Shown here one piece after another: positions 42,198 through 52,839 of a stretch of DNA of 64,000 nt (position 1 is the first letter of the stretch; the number at the start of each line of letters is the position of its first letter). The DNA comes from Streptomyces sp. SID8374 (GTDB taxonomy: Bacteria; Actinomycetota; Actinomycetes; Streptomycetales; Streptomycetaceae). The notes under the pieces were generated by a model. That model did no database searches. It had not been told where the DNA came from and was given only the letters and a program-made list of their open reading frames with translations. Location: the NCBI RefSeq assembly GCF_009865135.1, contig NZ_WWGH01000001.1, positions 2,790,001-2,854,000 on the forward strand. The letters are read 5' to 3'. Made by a program: the position numbers and the translations under genes.

Positions 42198-43646
42198 GTG
42201 AGCGCAACCAGCCCGGCAGCCGTCGTCGTCCTCGCAGCGGGTGAGGGCACCCGCATGAAGTCGAAGACCCCCAAGGTCCTGCACGAGATCTCCGGGCGCT
42301 CGCTCGTCGGACATGTCGTCGCCGCCGCCCGTGAGCTGGACCCCCAGCACCTCGTCGTGGTCGTCGGCCACGCCAGTGAGCAGGTCACCGCGCACCTGAA
42401 CGCCGGTGACGCCCCCGTGCGCACCGCCTTCCAGGCCGAGCAGAACGGGACCGGGCACGCCGTCCGTATGGGGCTGGAGGAGCTCGGCGGGGTCGTCGAC
42501 GGGACCGTGATCGTCGTCTGCGGCGACACCCCGCTGCTCTCCGGCGAGACGCTCGGCGCGCTCGCCGCCACCCACACCGCCGACGCCAACGCGGTGACCG
42601 TCCTGACCGCCGAGGTCCCCGACTCCACCGGTTACGGGCGCATCGTGCGCGACGCGGCCTCCGGTGCGGTCACCGAGATCGTGGAGCACAAGGACGCCAC
42701 CGACGAGCAGCGGGCCATCTCGGAGATCAACTCCGGGGTGTTCGCGTTCGACGGGTCGCTCCTGGCCGACGCGCTGGGCAAGGTGCGCACCGACAACAGC
42801 CAGGGCGAGGAGTACCTCACCGATGTGCTCTCCATCCTGCGCGAGGCCGGGCACCGCGTCGGGGCGTCCGTGGCGGGCGACCACCGCGAGATCCTCGGCA
42901 TCAACAACCGGCTCCAGCTCGCCGAGGCACGCCGCCTGTTGAACGAGCGGCTGCTGGAGCGGGCGATGCTCGCCGGCGTGACCGTCGTGGACCCGGCGTC
43001 CACGCTGATCGACGCGACGGTGACGTACGAGCGTGACGCGGTCGTGCACCCGGGGACCCAGCTGCTCGGCTCCACGCATCTCGCCGAGGACAGTGAAGTC
43101 GGGCCGAACTCGCGTCTCAAGGACACCGTCGTGCACGCCGGGGCCCGCGTCGACAACTCCGTGACGGACTCGGCCGAGATCGGTCCGGGGGCCACCGTCG
43201 GGCCGTACGCGTATCTGCGGCCGGGGACGCGGCTGGGGGTCAAGGCCAAGGCCGGTACGTACGTGGAGATGAAGAACGCCACGATCGGCGAGGGGACCAA
43301 GGTCCCGCACCTCAGCTATGTCGGTGACGCGACCATCGGCGATCACACCAACATCGGTGCCGCCAGCGTCTTCGTGAACTACGACGGGGTGGCCAAGCAC
43401 CACACGACGATCGGTTCTCACTGCCGTACCGGTTCGGACAATATGTTTGTGGCACCCGTCACGGTCGGGGACGGCGTCTACACCGCCGCCGGGTCGGTCA
43501 TCACGAAGGACGTCCCCTCCGGTTCGCTCGCCGTGGCCCGGGGCCAGCAGCGGAATATCGAGGGTTGGGTGGCCCGGAAGCGTCCGGGCAGCGCCGCCGC
43601 TCAGGCTGCTCAGGCGTCGTCGCAGGGAGCCGACGGCGAAAGCTGA
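42198..43646 (+). CDS. glmU: Bifunctional GlmU: glucosamine-1-P acetyltransferase / N-acetylglucosamine-1-P uridylyltransferase
   Basis: The 482-residue enzyme makes UDP-GlcNAc for peptidoglycan in two steps. The N-terminal uridylyltransferase has VVLAAGEGTRMKSKTPKVLH, QNGTGHAV and VVCGDTPLL. The C-terminal left-handed beta-helix acetyltransferase has hexapeptide repeats (LKAKAGTYVEMKNATIGEG-like; HLSYVGDATIGDHTNIGA; NMFVAPVTVGDGVYTAAGSV). Length is normal. GTG 42198 follows GAAGGG. It is upstream of prs, as in other streptomycetes. Confidence 0.98.
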   Translation: MSATSPAAVVVLAAGEGTRMKSKTPKVLHEISGRSLVGHVVAAARELDPQHLVVVVGHASEQVTAHLNAGDAPVRTAFQAEQNGTGHAVRMGLEELGGVVDGTVIVVCGDTPLLSGETLGALAATHTADANAVTVLTAEVPDSTGYGRIVRDAASGAVTEIVEHKDATDEQRAISEINSGVFAFDGSLLADALGKVRTDNSQGEEYLTDVLSILREAGHRVGASVAGDHREILGINNRLQLAEARRLLNERLLERAMLAGVTVVDPASTLIDATVTYERDAVVHPGTQLLGSTHLAEDSEVGPNSRLKDTVVHAGARVDNSVTDSAEIGPGATVGPYAYLRPGTRLGVKAKAGTYVEMKNATIGEGTKVPHLSYVGDATIGDHTNIGAASVFVNYDGVAKHHTTIGSHCRTGSDNMFVAPVTVGDGVYTAAGSVITKDVPSGSLAVARGQQRNIEGWVARKRPGSAAAQAAQASSQGADGES

Positions 43647-43765
43647 CCGGAAACAGGTGCGCCGGTGACGGCGTACCGTGATAGATGCTCACCCATTTCG
43701 GCTGGCTCGTTGCACATCGGGACCTATGCGTGCAGCGCCAGATACACGTCTGAGGAGACTGTGCT

Positions 43766-44743
43766 GTGACCGGGATCAAGACGACCGGCGAGAAGAAACT
43801 GATGCTCTTCTCCGGCCGCGCCCACCCCGAGCTGGCCGAGGAGGTCGCACATCAACTGGGTGTCGGTCTCGTGCCGACGAAGGCTTTCGATTTCGCCAAC
43901 GGTGAGATCTACGTGCGGTTCCAGGAGTCGGCACGTGGCGCGGACTGCTTCCTGATCCAGAGCCACACGGCTCCGATCAACAAGTGGATCATGGAGCAGC
44001 TGATCATGCTGGACGCGCTGAAGCGCGCGTCGGCCCGTTCGATCACGGTGATCGTGCCGTTCTACGGGTACGCCCGCCAGGACAAGAAGCACCGCGGCCG
44101 TGAGCCGATCTCGGCGCGTCTGATCGCGGACCTGATGAAGACGGCGGGTGCGGACCGGATCCTCACGGTCGATCTGCACACGGACCAGATCCAGGGCTTC
44201 TTCGACGGCCCGGTGGACCACCTGTTCGCGCTGCCGATCCTGGCGGACTACGTGGGCGCGAAGGTCGACCGTTCCAAGCTGACGATCGTGTCGCCGGACG
44301 CGGGCCGTGTGCGGGTCGCCGACCGCTGGTGCGACCGGCTGGACGCGCCGCTGGCGATCGTGCACAAGCGCCGCGACAAGGACGTGCCGAACCAGGTCTC
44401 CGTCCACGAGGTCGTCGGTAACGTCGAGGGCCGGGTCTGTGTGCTGGTCGACGACATGATCGACACCGGTGGCACGATCTGCGCCGCTGCGGACGCGCTG
44501 TTCGCGCACGGTGCGGAGGACGTCATCGTGACGGCGACGCACGGTGTGCTGTCGGGTCCGGCGGCGGACCGGCTGAAGAACTCGAAGGTGAGCGAGTTCG
44601 TGTTCACGGACACGCTGCCGACCCCGGGTGAGCTGGAGCTGGACAAGATCACGGTGCTGTCGATCGCGCCGACGATCGCGCGTGCGGTGCGTGAGGTGTT
44701 CGAGGACGGTTCGGTGACGAGCCTCTTCGAGGAGCAGGGCTGA
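43766..44743 (+). CDS. prs: Ribose-phosphate pyrophosphokinase
   Basis: The 325-residue enzyme makes PRPP from ribose-5-P and ATP for nucleotide, His and Trp synthesis. Landmarks are LMLFSGRAHPELAEEVA, VIVPFYGYARQDKKHRGREP, TVDLHTDQIQGFFDGPVDH and the PRPP-binding loop CVLVDDMIDTGGT. GTG 43766 is preceded by TGAGGAGA. It lies 119 nt after glmU and may share its transcript. Confidence 0.98.
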   Translation: MTGIKTTGEKKLMLFSGRAHPELAEEVAHQLGVGLVPTKAFDFANGEIYVRFQESARGADCFLIQSHTAPINKWIMEQLIMLDALKRASARSITVIVPFYGYARQDKKHRGREPISARLIADLMKTAGADRILTVDLHTDQIQGFFDGPVDHLFALPILADYVGAKVDRSKLTIVSPDAGRVRVADRWCDRLDAPLAIVHKRRDKDVPNQVSVHEVVGNVEGRVCVLVDDMIDTGGTICAAADALFAHGAEDVIVTATHGVLSGPAADRLKNSKVSEFVFTDTLPTPGELELDKITVLSIAPTIARAVREVFEDGSVTSLFEEQG

Positions 44744-44773
44744 CCGTCCGATAGCGGTCCCCGCTGATCCACT

Positions 44774-44835
44774 TTGGGGTACGGCCTCCCCGCCGGGTAG
44801 ACTCACCGAGTTGCTCGGCGAGGGAGGCCGTACCC
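44774..44835 (+). promoter_or_regulatory. rplY promoter region nested in a 14-bp inverted repeat
   Basis: GGGTACGGCCTCCC (44777-44790) and GGGAGGCCGTACCC (44822-44835) are perfect arms 31 bases apart. Between them lie the -10-like TAGACT (44798-44803) and a small hairpin CCGAG-TTG-CTCGG (44806-44818). TTGGGG at 44774-44779 is an 18-base-spaced -35 candidate that overlaps the left arm. The element could be an operator, or a prs terminator/attenuator when read through from upstream. Confidence 0.55.
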
Positions 44836-44948
44836 GTGTGTACGGACACTCCGTTATCGACGCGCTCTTCGTAGCAGGCCTGTCGTGGGCCGGGTGACCG
44901 TTCGAGATCCGTTTCCGACGGTTCCGCCACCTGACGAGGAGTGCAACC

Positions 44949-45539
44949 ATGGCTGAGATCAAGCTCGCCACCGAGGTCCGTACCGAGTTCGGCAAGGGCG
45001 CCGCCCGCCGTATCCGCCGTGCCAACCAGGTCCCCGGGGTCGTCTACGGCCACGGCGCCGAGTCGGTCCACATCACGCTGCCGGGTCACGACCTGCTGCT
45101 CGCCCTGCGTACGGCCAACGTGCTCATCGGCCTGGAGATCGACGGCAAGGACACGCTGGTCATCCCGAAGGCCGTGCAGCGTCACCCCCTCAAGGGCACC
45201 ATCGAGCACGTCGACCTGCTGACCGTGAAGCGCGGCGAGAAGGTCAACGTCGAGATCGCGGTGCACGCCGAGGGCGACCTGGCGCCGGGCGCCAACCTGC
45301 TGGAGTTCGTGCAGAACACGCTGCTCGTCGAGGCCGAGGCCACCCACATCCCCGAGTCCGTGACGGTCTCCGTCGAGGGCCTGGACGCCGGTGCCTCGAT
45401 CGCCGCCAAGGACATCCCGCTGCCGAAGGGCTCCGTGCTCGCCGGTGACGAGGACGCCATCGTGATCCAGGTCGTCGCCGCGCAGGCCGAGGAGCCGTCC
45501 GCGGACGAGGCCGCCGAGGCCGAGGGTGCCGAGGCCTGA
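44949..45539 (+). CDS. rplY: 50S ribosomal protein L25 (general stress protein Ctc type)
   Basis: The 196-residue protein binds 5S rRNA. The N-terminal L25 domain has KLATEVRTEFGKGAARRIRR and NQVPGVVYGHG; the C-terminal TL5/Ctc domain has HPLKGTIEHVDLLTVKRGEK and ANLLEFVQNTLLVEAEATHI. The extra acidic tail (EEPSADEAAEAEGAEA) is usual in actinobacteria. ATG 44949 has GAGGAG upstream. Its transcription may start inside the palindrome at 44774-44835. Confidence 0.98.
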   Translation: MAEIKLATEVRTEFGKGAARRIRRANQVPGVVYGHGAESVHITLPGHDLLLALRTANVLIGLEIDGKDTLVIPKAVQRHPLKGTIEHVDLLTVKRGEKVNVEIAVHAEGDLAPGANLLEFVQNTLLVEAEATHIPESVTVSVEGLDAGASIAAKDIPLPKGSVLAGDEDAIVIQVVAAQAEEPSADEAAEAEGAEA

Positions 45540-45554
45540 GCCCTCGTCGCTCCC

Positions 45555-45586
45555 GTTCCATCTGCTTGACGTTCCACCTGCTTGAC
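45555..45586. repeat. 16-bp tandem repeat upstream of pth
   Basis: GTTCCATCTGCTTGAC (45555-45570) is followed at once by GTTCCACCTGCTTGAC (45571-45586), one base different, in the rplY-pth spacer. Each copy ends in CTTGAC, so a -35-like element is duplicated. No clear -10 partner is seen. Confidence 0.7.
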
Positions 45587-45671
45587 TGACGGGGTGGTGG
45601 TTCCCTTCCGGGGGAGCCGCCGCCCCGTTCGCCTGCCATCCCCTGTACCTGTACGAGGAGACCGAGCGCTG

Positions 45672-46265
45672 ATGTCCGACGCCACCGACCCCTGGCTCAT
45701 CGTGGGCCTCGGCAACCCCGGCCCCGAGTACGCGGCGAACCGGCACAACGTCGGGTTCATGGTGGCCGATCTGCTGGCGACACGGATCGGCGGGAAGTTC
45801 AAGCGGGCGCAGAAGGCGCAGGCGCAGGTGGTGGAGGGGCGGATCGGTCCGCCGGGTCCGGGGAGCCGGCGGGTGGTGCTGGCGAAGCCGATGCCGTACA
45901 TGAATCTGTCCGGTGGGCCGGTGACGGCGCTGCGGGACTTCTACAAGGTGCCGACCGATCACATCGTGGCGATCCATGACGAGCTGGACATCGATTACGG
46001 GGCGCTGCGGCTGAAGCTGGGCGGCGGGGACAACGGGCACAACGGGCTGAAGTCGATGACGAAGTCGATGGGTCCGGACTATCACCGGGTGCGGTTCGGG
46101 ATCGGGCGGCCGCCGGGGCGGATGCAGGTCGCGGATTTCGTGCTGAAGGATTTCGGGTCGGTGGAGCGCAAGGAGCTGGCGTTCCTGGTGGACCGGGCGG
46201 CGGACTCGGTGGAGTGTCTGCTGGCGGAGGGGCTTGAGCGGGCGCAGAGCGCGTACAACTCCTGA
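45672..46265 (+). CDS. pth: Peptidyl-tRNA hydrolase
   Basis: The 197-residue enzyme recycles peptidyl-tRNA. Signatures are [20 protein letters not shown] with the catalytic His, [36 protein letters not shown] with the catalytic Asp, and [14 protein letters not shown] 45672 is preferred: the frame is open further upstream but the Pth fold starts here; GAGGAG lies 11 bases before it. The gene's last codons form the first unit of a 38-bp tandem repeat. Confidence 0.97.
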   Translation: MSDATDPWLIVGLGNPGPEYAANRHNVGFMVADLLATRIGGKFKRAQKAQAQVVEGRIGPPGPGSRRVVLAKPMPYMNLSGGPVTALRDFYKVPTDHIVAIHDELDIDYGALRLKLGGGDNGHNGLKSMTKSMGPDYHRVRFGIGRPPGRMQVADFVLKDFGSVERKELAFLVDRAADSVECLLAEGLERAQSAYNS

Positions 46266-46342
46266 CGTCCGGCCCGCGCTTCCCTGCCGCGTACGGCCCC
46301 TGACTCTCGCCCCGCACTCCCCTGCCGCGTACAACTCCTGAC
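46251..46342. repeat. 38-bp tandem repeat at the pth 3' end
   Basis: GCGTACAACTCCTGAC occurs at 46251-46266, where it contains the pth stop, and at 46327-46342; GCGTACGGCCCCTGAC is at 46289-46304. The spacing is exactly 38 bases each time. The intervening sequence (ending TTCCCTGCC or CCCCTGCC) is also alike, so this is a serial duplication of the gene end. Confidence 0.85.
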
Positions 46343-46416
46343 ATTGCCTTCCCTCGTGGGGCGTTTTTCGGCCACAGGTTGACCGGGGGCTGTGCTCTGG
46401 CCAAGGATCTGCCCCC

Positions 46417-46887
46417 ATGAAGCGGAGCTCTTCCCAGCGTGCGGCGCTCGTGGGCCGTCGGACGGTGATGGGGCTGGTGGCCCTGGTGCTGCTGGTCGCG
46501 GGGGTGTGGTCGTCGTGGGCCACCGCGCACCATGTCGTCCTGGCCAAGGGGCGTGAGCACGGCACGTTGACGGTGACGGAGTGCGGGCGGGAGACCTGCA
46601 CCGGCCGGTACGAGCCGGACGCCACGTCGGCGGCGCGGGCGCGGGTGACGGTGGAGCGGTCGGTCGCGGCGGAGAAGGGCGACCGGTTTCCGGTGGTCGT
46701 GAAGCCCGGTACCGATGCGGTGGTCCGCACGGGGGTGCCGGGATTTCTGCATGCCTGGATGCCGTTGAGCGGGGCGATGGTGCTGGCCGGGTTCGTGATC
46801 GGCGGCGGGCTGCGGATGACGCGTACGGCGTGGGGGGTCGGAGCGGCGGGGGCGGCCCTGCTGGTGGCGACGTTCGTCGCGCTGTAG
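46417..46887 (+). CDS. Small membrane protein, unknown function
   Basis: The 156-residue protein has an N-terminal helix (VMGLVALVLLVAGVWSSWAT), an extracytoplasmic middle with a likely disulphide (TECGRETCTGRYEP) and two C-terminal helices (PLSGAMVLAGFVIGGG; WGVGAAGAALLVATFVAL). I do not recognise a family. It is convergent with ppc, ending 30 bases from its stop. ATG 46417 lacks a strong ribosome site. Confidence 0.78.
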   Translation: MKRSSSQRAALVGRRTVMGLVALVLLVAGVWSSWATAHHVVLAKGREHGTLTVTECGRETCTGRYEPDATSAARARVTVERSVAAEKGDRFPVVVKPGTDAVVRTGVPGFLHAWMPLSGAMVLAGFVIGGGLRMTRTAWGVGAAGAALLVATFVAL

Positions 46888-46917
46888 CAGGGCCGCCCCG
46901 TTCGCCGTACGGCGTAC

Positions 46918-49647
<2,730 letters not shown>

Positions 49648-50045
49648 AGTGTGCGGCTCCTTGCAGTGAATGAGGAGGTGCGTCGCTTCGGCGTCTCCCG
49701 TGACGGTGCTGATGGCGGTGGGAGAGCGCTGGGCGGGGTACGGGGCCCTGCGGCTGGCAGCGGTGCTGTCGCCACGCCCCGACGAGCGGGTGCGGACCGC
49801 GCTGTCCGACCCTTCCAGGATAGGTGTCGTCGCCTTCGGCGTGTCCGCAGCCCTGGCGGGGGCAGGAGAACAGCGTCGGCACCCAGTGCCCTACCCGTCG
49901 GGCAGGCGGACTACCGCGTACGACGGGCTGGACCGGGTTCTCGTGTTGTGGGTCCCGTCACTGTCATACTTACCAAGCCGTAGGTTACGGAACCGTAGCC
50001 ACGGCCGTCCGAGCACCGCTTCCTCACCCTCCGGGGGACTCCCCT
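49648..50045. promoter_or_regulatory. Divergent spacer between ppc and the desaturase, with candidate operator at 49978-49997
   Basis: The 398-bp gap carries opposing promoters. The clear element is CCGTAGGTTACGGAACCGTA (49978-49997): three alternating half-sites CCGTA, TACGG, CCGTA, so two overlapping palindromes, 49 bases before the desaturase start. A TetR gene is translationally coupled to the desaturase and is the likely binder. The rest of the gap shows nothing else that I can support as a gene. Confidence 0.55.
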
Positions 50046-51035
50046 ATGCCGTCCACGCCTGATGTGATCGACGAGACCGACCCATCCACCACCGCCACCG
50101 CCTCCACCCTTCCGCCCGCCACGCTGGGCGGGGACAAGAAGCGGTCGGTCGAACAGTTCGCGCTGCTGGCGTTCATCGTGGTGCCGTTCGTGGCCCTGCT
50201 GGCGGCGGTGCCACTGGCATGGGGGTGGGGGGTGAGCTGGCTGGACATCGGGCTGATGGTGGCGATGTACTTCATCGGCTGCCACGGCATCACGATCGGT
50301 TTCCACCGGTACTTCACGCACGGTTCGTTCAAGGCGAAGCGTCCGCTGCGGATCGCGCTGGCCGTGATGGGTTCGCTGGCGGTGGAGGGGCCGCTGGTGC
50401 GGTGGGTGGCCGATCACCGCAAGCACCACAAGTTCTCCGACGCGGAGGGCGACCCGCATTCGCCGTGGCGGTTCGGGGAGAGCCTGCCGGCCCTGATGAA
50501 GGGCCTGTGGTGGGCGCACATCGCGTGGATGTTCGACGAGGAGCAGACCCCGCAGCAGAAGTACGCCCCCGATCTGATCAAGGACCCGGCGATCCGGGGC
50601 ATCTCGCGCCACTTCCTCTCCTTCACGATCCTCTCGCTGGCGATCCCGCCGCTGGTGGGCGGTCTGGTGACGATGTCGTGGTGGGGCGCGGCGACGGCGT
50701 TCTTCTGGGGTTCGCTGGTACGGGTTGCGCTGCTGCACCACGTGACGTGGTCGATCAACTCGATCTGCCACGCGGTCGGCAAGCGCCCCTTCAAGTCCCG
50801 TGACCGTTCGGGGAACGTGTGGTGGCTGGCGGTGCTGTCGTGCGGCGAGTCGTGGCACAACCTGCACCACGCGGACCCGACCAGCGCGCGGCACGGGGTG
50901 ATGCGGGGGCAGATCGACTCCAGCGCCCGGCTGATCCGCTGGTTCGAGAAGCTGGGCTGGGCGTACGACGTGCGGTGGCCGGACGCCGCACGTATCGACT
51001 CCCGGCGCACGTCCGTACCGGCCGACCCGGCATGA
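50046..51035 (+). CDS. Acyl-CoA/fatty acid desaturase (delta-9 type)
   Basis: The 329-residue membrane di-iron desaturase has the three histidine boxes HRYFTH, HRKHH and HNLHH, plus paired membrane helices (FIVVPFVALLAAVPLAWGWG; IGLMVAMYFIGCHGITIGF; LAIPPLVGGLVTMSWWGAA). It should introduce a cis double bond in acyl chains and so tune membrane fluidity. ATG 50046 follows GGGGGAC; the upstream in-frame stretch lies in the promoter. The TetR gene overlaps its stop (ATGA), suggesting feedback control by lipid status. Confidence 0.95.
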   Translation: MPSTPDVIDETDPSTTATASTLPPATLGGDKKRSVEQFALLAFIVVPFVALLAAVPLAWGWGVSWLDIGLMVAMYFIGCHGITIGFHRYFTHGSFKAKRPLRIALAVMGSLAVEGPLVRWVADHRKHHKFSDAEGDPHSPWRFGESLPALMKGLWWAHIAWMFDEEQTPQQKYAPDLIKDPAIRGISRHFLSFTILSLAIPPLVGGLVTMSWWGAATAFFWGSLVRVALLHHVTWSINSICHAVGKRPFKSRDRSGNVWWLAVLSCGESWHNLHHADPTSARHGVMRGQIDSSARLIRWFEKLGWAYDVRWPDAARIDSRRTSVPADPA

Positions 51036-51712
51036 TTGACGACGTGGCGACCGACTCCAGCAGCGAGAAGAGCAGACCTTCCCCGTCCCGGCGGGCCCGC
51101 CGGGTCCGGATGACCGGCAAGGAGCGCCGCGAGCAGCTGCTGGACATCGGCCGTGCCCTCTTCGCCGACAAGGGGTTCGAGGGCACGTCGGTGGAGGAGA
51201 TCGCGGCCCGCGCCGGGGTCTCCAAGCCGGTGGTGTACGAGCACTTCGGCGGCAAGGAGGGCCTGTACGCGGTGGTCGTGGACCGCGAGATGCGCCAGCT
51301 GCTGGACATGGTGACGGGGGCGCTCACGGCGGGTCATCCGCGCGAGCTGCTGGAGCAGGCGGCGTTCGCGCTGCTGGACTACATCGAGTCGTACACGGAC
51401 GGTTTCCGGATCCTGGTCCGGGACTCCCCGGTGGCGCAGTCGACGGGCACGTTCGCCTCGCTGATCAGCGATATCGCCACGCAGGTGGAGGACATCCTGG
51501 GCCTGGAGTTCAAGGCCCGCGGCTTCGACCCGAAGCTGGCCCCGCTCTACGCGCAGGCGCTGGTGGGGATGGTGGCGCTGACCGGCCAGTGGTGGCTGGA
51601 CGTCCGCAAGCCGAAGAAGGCGGAGGTCGCGGCGCACCTGGTGAACCTGTGCTGGCACGGGCTGGAGAACCTGGAGTCGAAGCCGCGGCTGATAGGGCAC
51701 CGGAAGAGCTGA
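51032..51712 (+). CDS. TetR family regulator coupled to the desaturase
   Basis: The 226-residue regulator has an HTH (REQLLDIGRALFADKGFEGT, VEEIAARAGVSKPVVYEHFG with GKEGLYAVVV) and a C-terminal ligand domain (DIATQVEDILGLEFKARGFD, LYAQALVGMVALTGQWWLDV). ATG 51032 overlaps the desaturase TGA. Because it is encoded in the same transcript and the CCGTA-type palindromes lie before that transcript, autoregulated lipid sensing is likely; the ligand is inferred, not shown. Confidence 0.93.
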   Translation: MIDDVATDSSSEKSRPSPSRRARRVRMTGKERREQLLDIGRALFADKGFEGTSVEEIAARAGVSKPVVYEHFGGKEGLYAVVVDREMRQLLDMVTGALTAGHPRELLEQAAFALLDYIESYTDGFRILVRDSPVAQSTGTFASLISDIATQVEDILGLEFKARGFDPKLAPLYAQALVGMVALTGQWWLDVRKPKKAEVAAHLVNLCWHGLENLESKPRLIGHRKS

Positions 51713-51725
51713 TCGCGTCACCCTT

Positions 51726-51760
51726 CCGCACGTCGTCACCCGTGGTGATGACGCGTGCGG
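51726..51760. terminator. Hairpin after the TetR gene
   Basis: CCGCAC...GTCGTCACC and GGTGATGAC...GTGCGG fold into a long stem with one G-U pair, a 2-base bulge and a CGT loop. It lies 13 bases after the regulator stop and before the Uma2 gene. Confidence 0.6.
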
Positions 51761-51814
51761 ATTTCCCGCCGTAGTGTGGTCGGGAGGGCAGAGGATTCGT
51801 CCATGGGAGGAACC

Positions 51815-52420
51815 ATGACCGCCGAGCCGACCACCGCGCACAGCTCCCCCTGGCCGGTGCCCCCGCAGGACGGATACACCGTGGACGATCTGTTCACGCT
51901 GCCCGATCTCCCGCCGCACACAGAGCTGATCGACGGGAGCCTGGTTTTCGTGAGTCCGCAGCGCAAGTTCCACAGCACAGTGATCGATCTGCTGGTGGCG
52001 GGGCTGCGCAGCACAGCACCGCCGGAGATGAAGATCCGTCGGGAGATGACCGTGGTGCTGGACCGGCGCAACGGACCGGAGCCCGACGTCTCCGTCATTC
52101 GCAGCGAGGCTGACTCCAAGGGGATGGAGCAGACGTCGTACGCTGCCGCCGACGTCCACCTCGCCGTGGAAGTCGTCTCCCCCGACTCCGAGGCCCGCGA
52201 CCGTGAGGCCAAGCCGCACAAGTACGCCACCGCCGGCATCCCGCACTTCTGGCTGGTGGAGATGACGGGCACCGACCAGCACCCCGTCGTACGGGTCTAC
52301 GAGCTGGACCCGGTGACGAAGGCGTACGCGCTGACCGGGATCCATCACGACCGGCTGAAGACGGGTGTGCCGTTCCCCGTGGACATCGACATCTCTGCGG
52401 ACGCGCTCAAGGAGCTGTAG
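51815..52420 (+). CDS. Uma2 family (DUF820) endonuclease-like protein
   Basis: The 201-residue protein matches the Uma2/DUF820 restriction-endonuclease-like fold common in cyanobacteria and streptomycetes. It has YTVDDLFTLPDLPPHTELID, GSLVFVSPQRKFHSTVIDLL, GPEPDVSVIR, VEVVSPDSEARDREAKPHKY and GIPHFWLVEM. The PD-(D/E)xK residues appear intact (D in EPDVS, E in VEVVS, K in AKPHKY), so nuclease activity is possible, but the family's role is not established. ATG 51815 has GGGAGG upstream. Confidence 0.9.
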   Translation: MTAEPTTAHSSPWPVPPQDGYTVDDLFTLPDLPPHTELIDGSLVFVSPQRKFHSTVIDLLVAGLRSTAPPEMKIRREMTVVLDRRNGPEPDVSVIRSEADSKGMEQTSYAAADVHLAVEVVSPDSEARDREAKPHKYATAGIPHFWLVEMTGTDQHPVVRVYELDPVTKAYALTGIHHDRLKTGVPFPVDIDISADALKEL

Positions 52421-52426
52421 GGCGCC

Positions 52427-52810
52427 TCACACCGCGTCCGGCTCCAGGAACTCCAGGCGGTTGCCCGCCGGGTCGTGGGCGTAGAAGCGGCGGTGGCCGG
52501 GGAGGTTGTCGTCCCATTCCGTGCGCACGCCGTGGGACTCCAGGCGGGCCGCGTACTCCACGATCCCGGTGACGCGCAGGCCCGGGTGGGCCTTCTTCGC
52601 CGGGCGGAAGTCCTCCTCGATGCCCAGGTGGAGCTGGACGGGGCCGGCGGCGAACCAGCAGCCGCCGCGGGCGGCCAGCACCGGGGGTTTCGGGATCTCC
52701 GTCATGCCCAGGGCACCGGCGTAGAAGGCGCGCAGGGCGTCCTCGGTGCCGGGTGGGGCGGCGAGCTGTACGTGGTCGACGGCGGCCAGACCATGGGCGG
52801 GGGCGGTCAT
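52427..52810 (-). CDS. VOC family (glyoxalase/bleomycin-resistance-like) protein
   Basis: The 127-residue protein has the paired beta-alpha-beta-beta-beta units of the VOC fold: AAVDHVQLAAPPGTEDALRA, FYAGALGMTEIPKP, VQLHLGIEEDF, LRVTGIVEYAARLESHGV and RFYAHDPAGNRLEFLEP. Candidate metal ligands are H in VDHVQ and H in QLHLG and E in LEFLE. ATG 52810 follows AAGGAGAAGTC. It is just downstream of tam and probably in the same transcript. Substrate unknown. Confidence 0.92.
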   Translation of the reverse strand: MTAPAHGLAAVDHVQLAAPPGTEDALRAFYAGALGMTEIPKPPVLAARGGCWFAAGPVQLHLGIEEDFRPAKKAHPGLRVTGIVEYAARLESHGVRTEWDDNLPGHRRFYAHDPAGNRLEFLEPDAV

Positions 52811-52839
52811 GACTTCTCCTTGCGGGGCCGGGGCTCGGT

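Noticed and set aside
49670..50045. Small plus-strand genes in the ppc-desaturase spacer
   Set aside because: Overlapping open frames without ribosome sites or family likeness; the spacer is better explained as regulatory.
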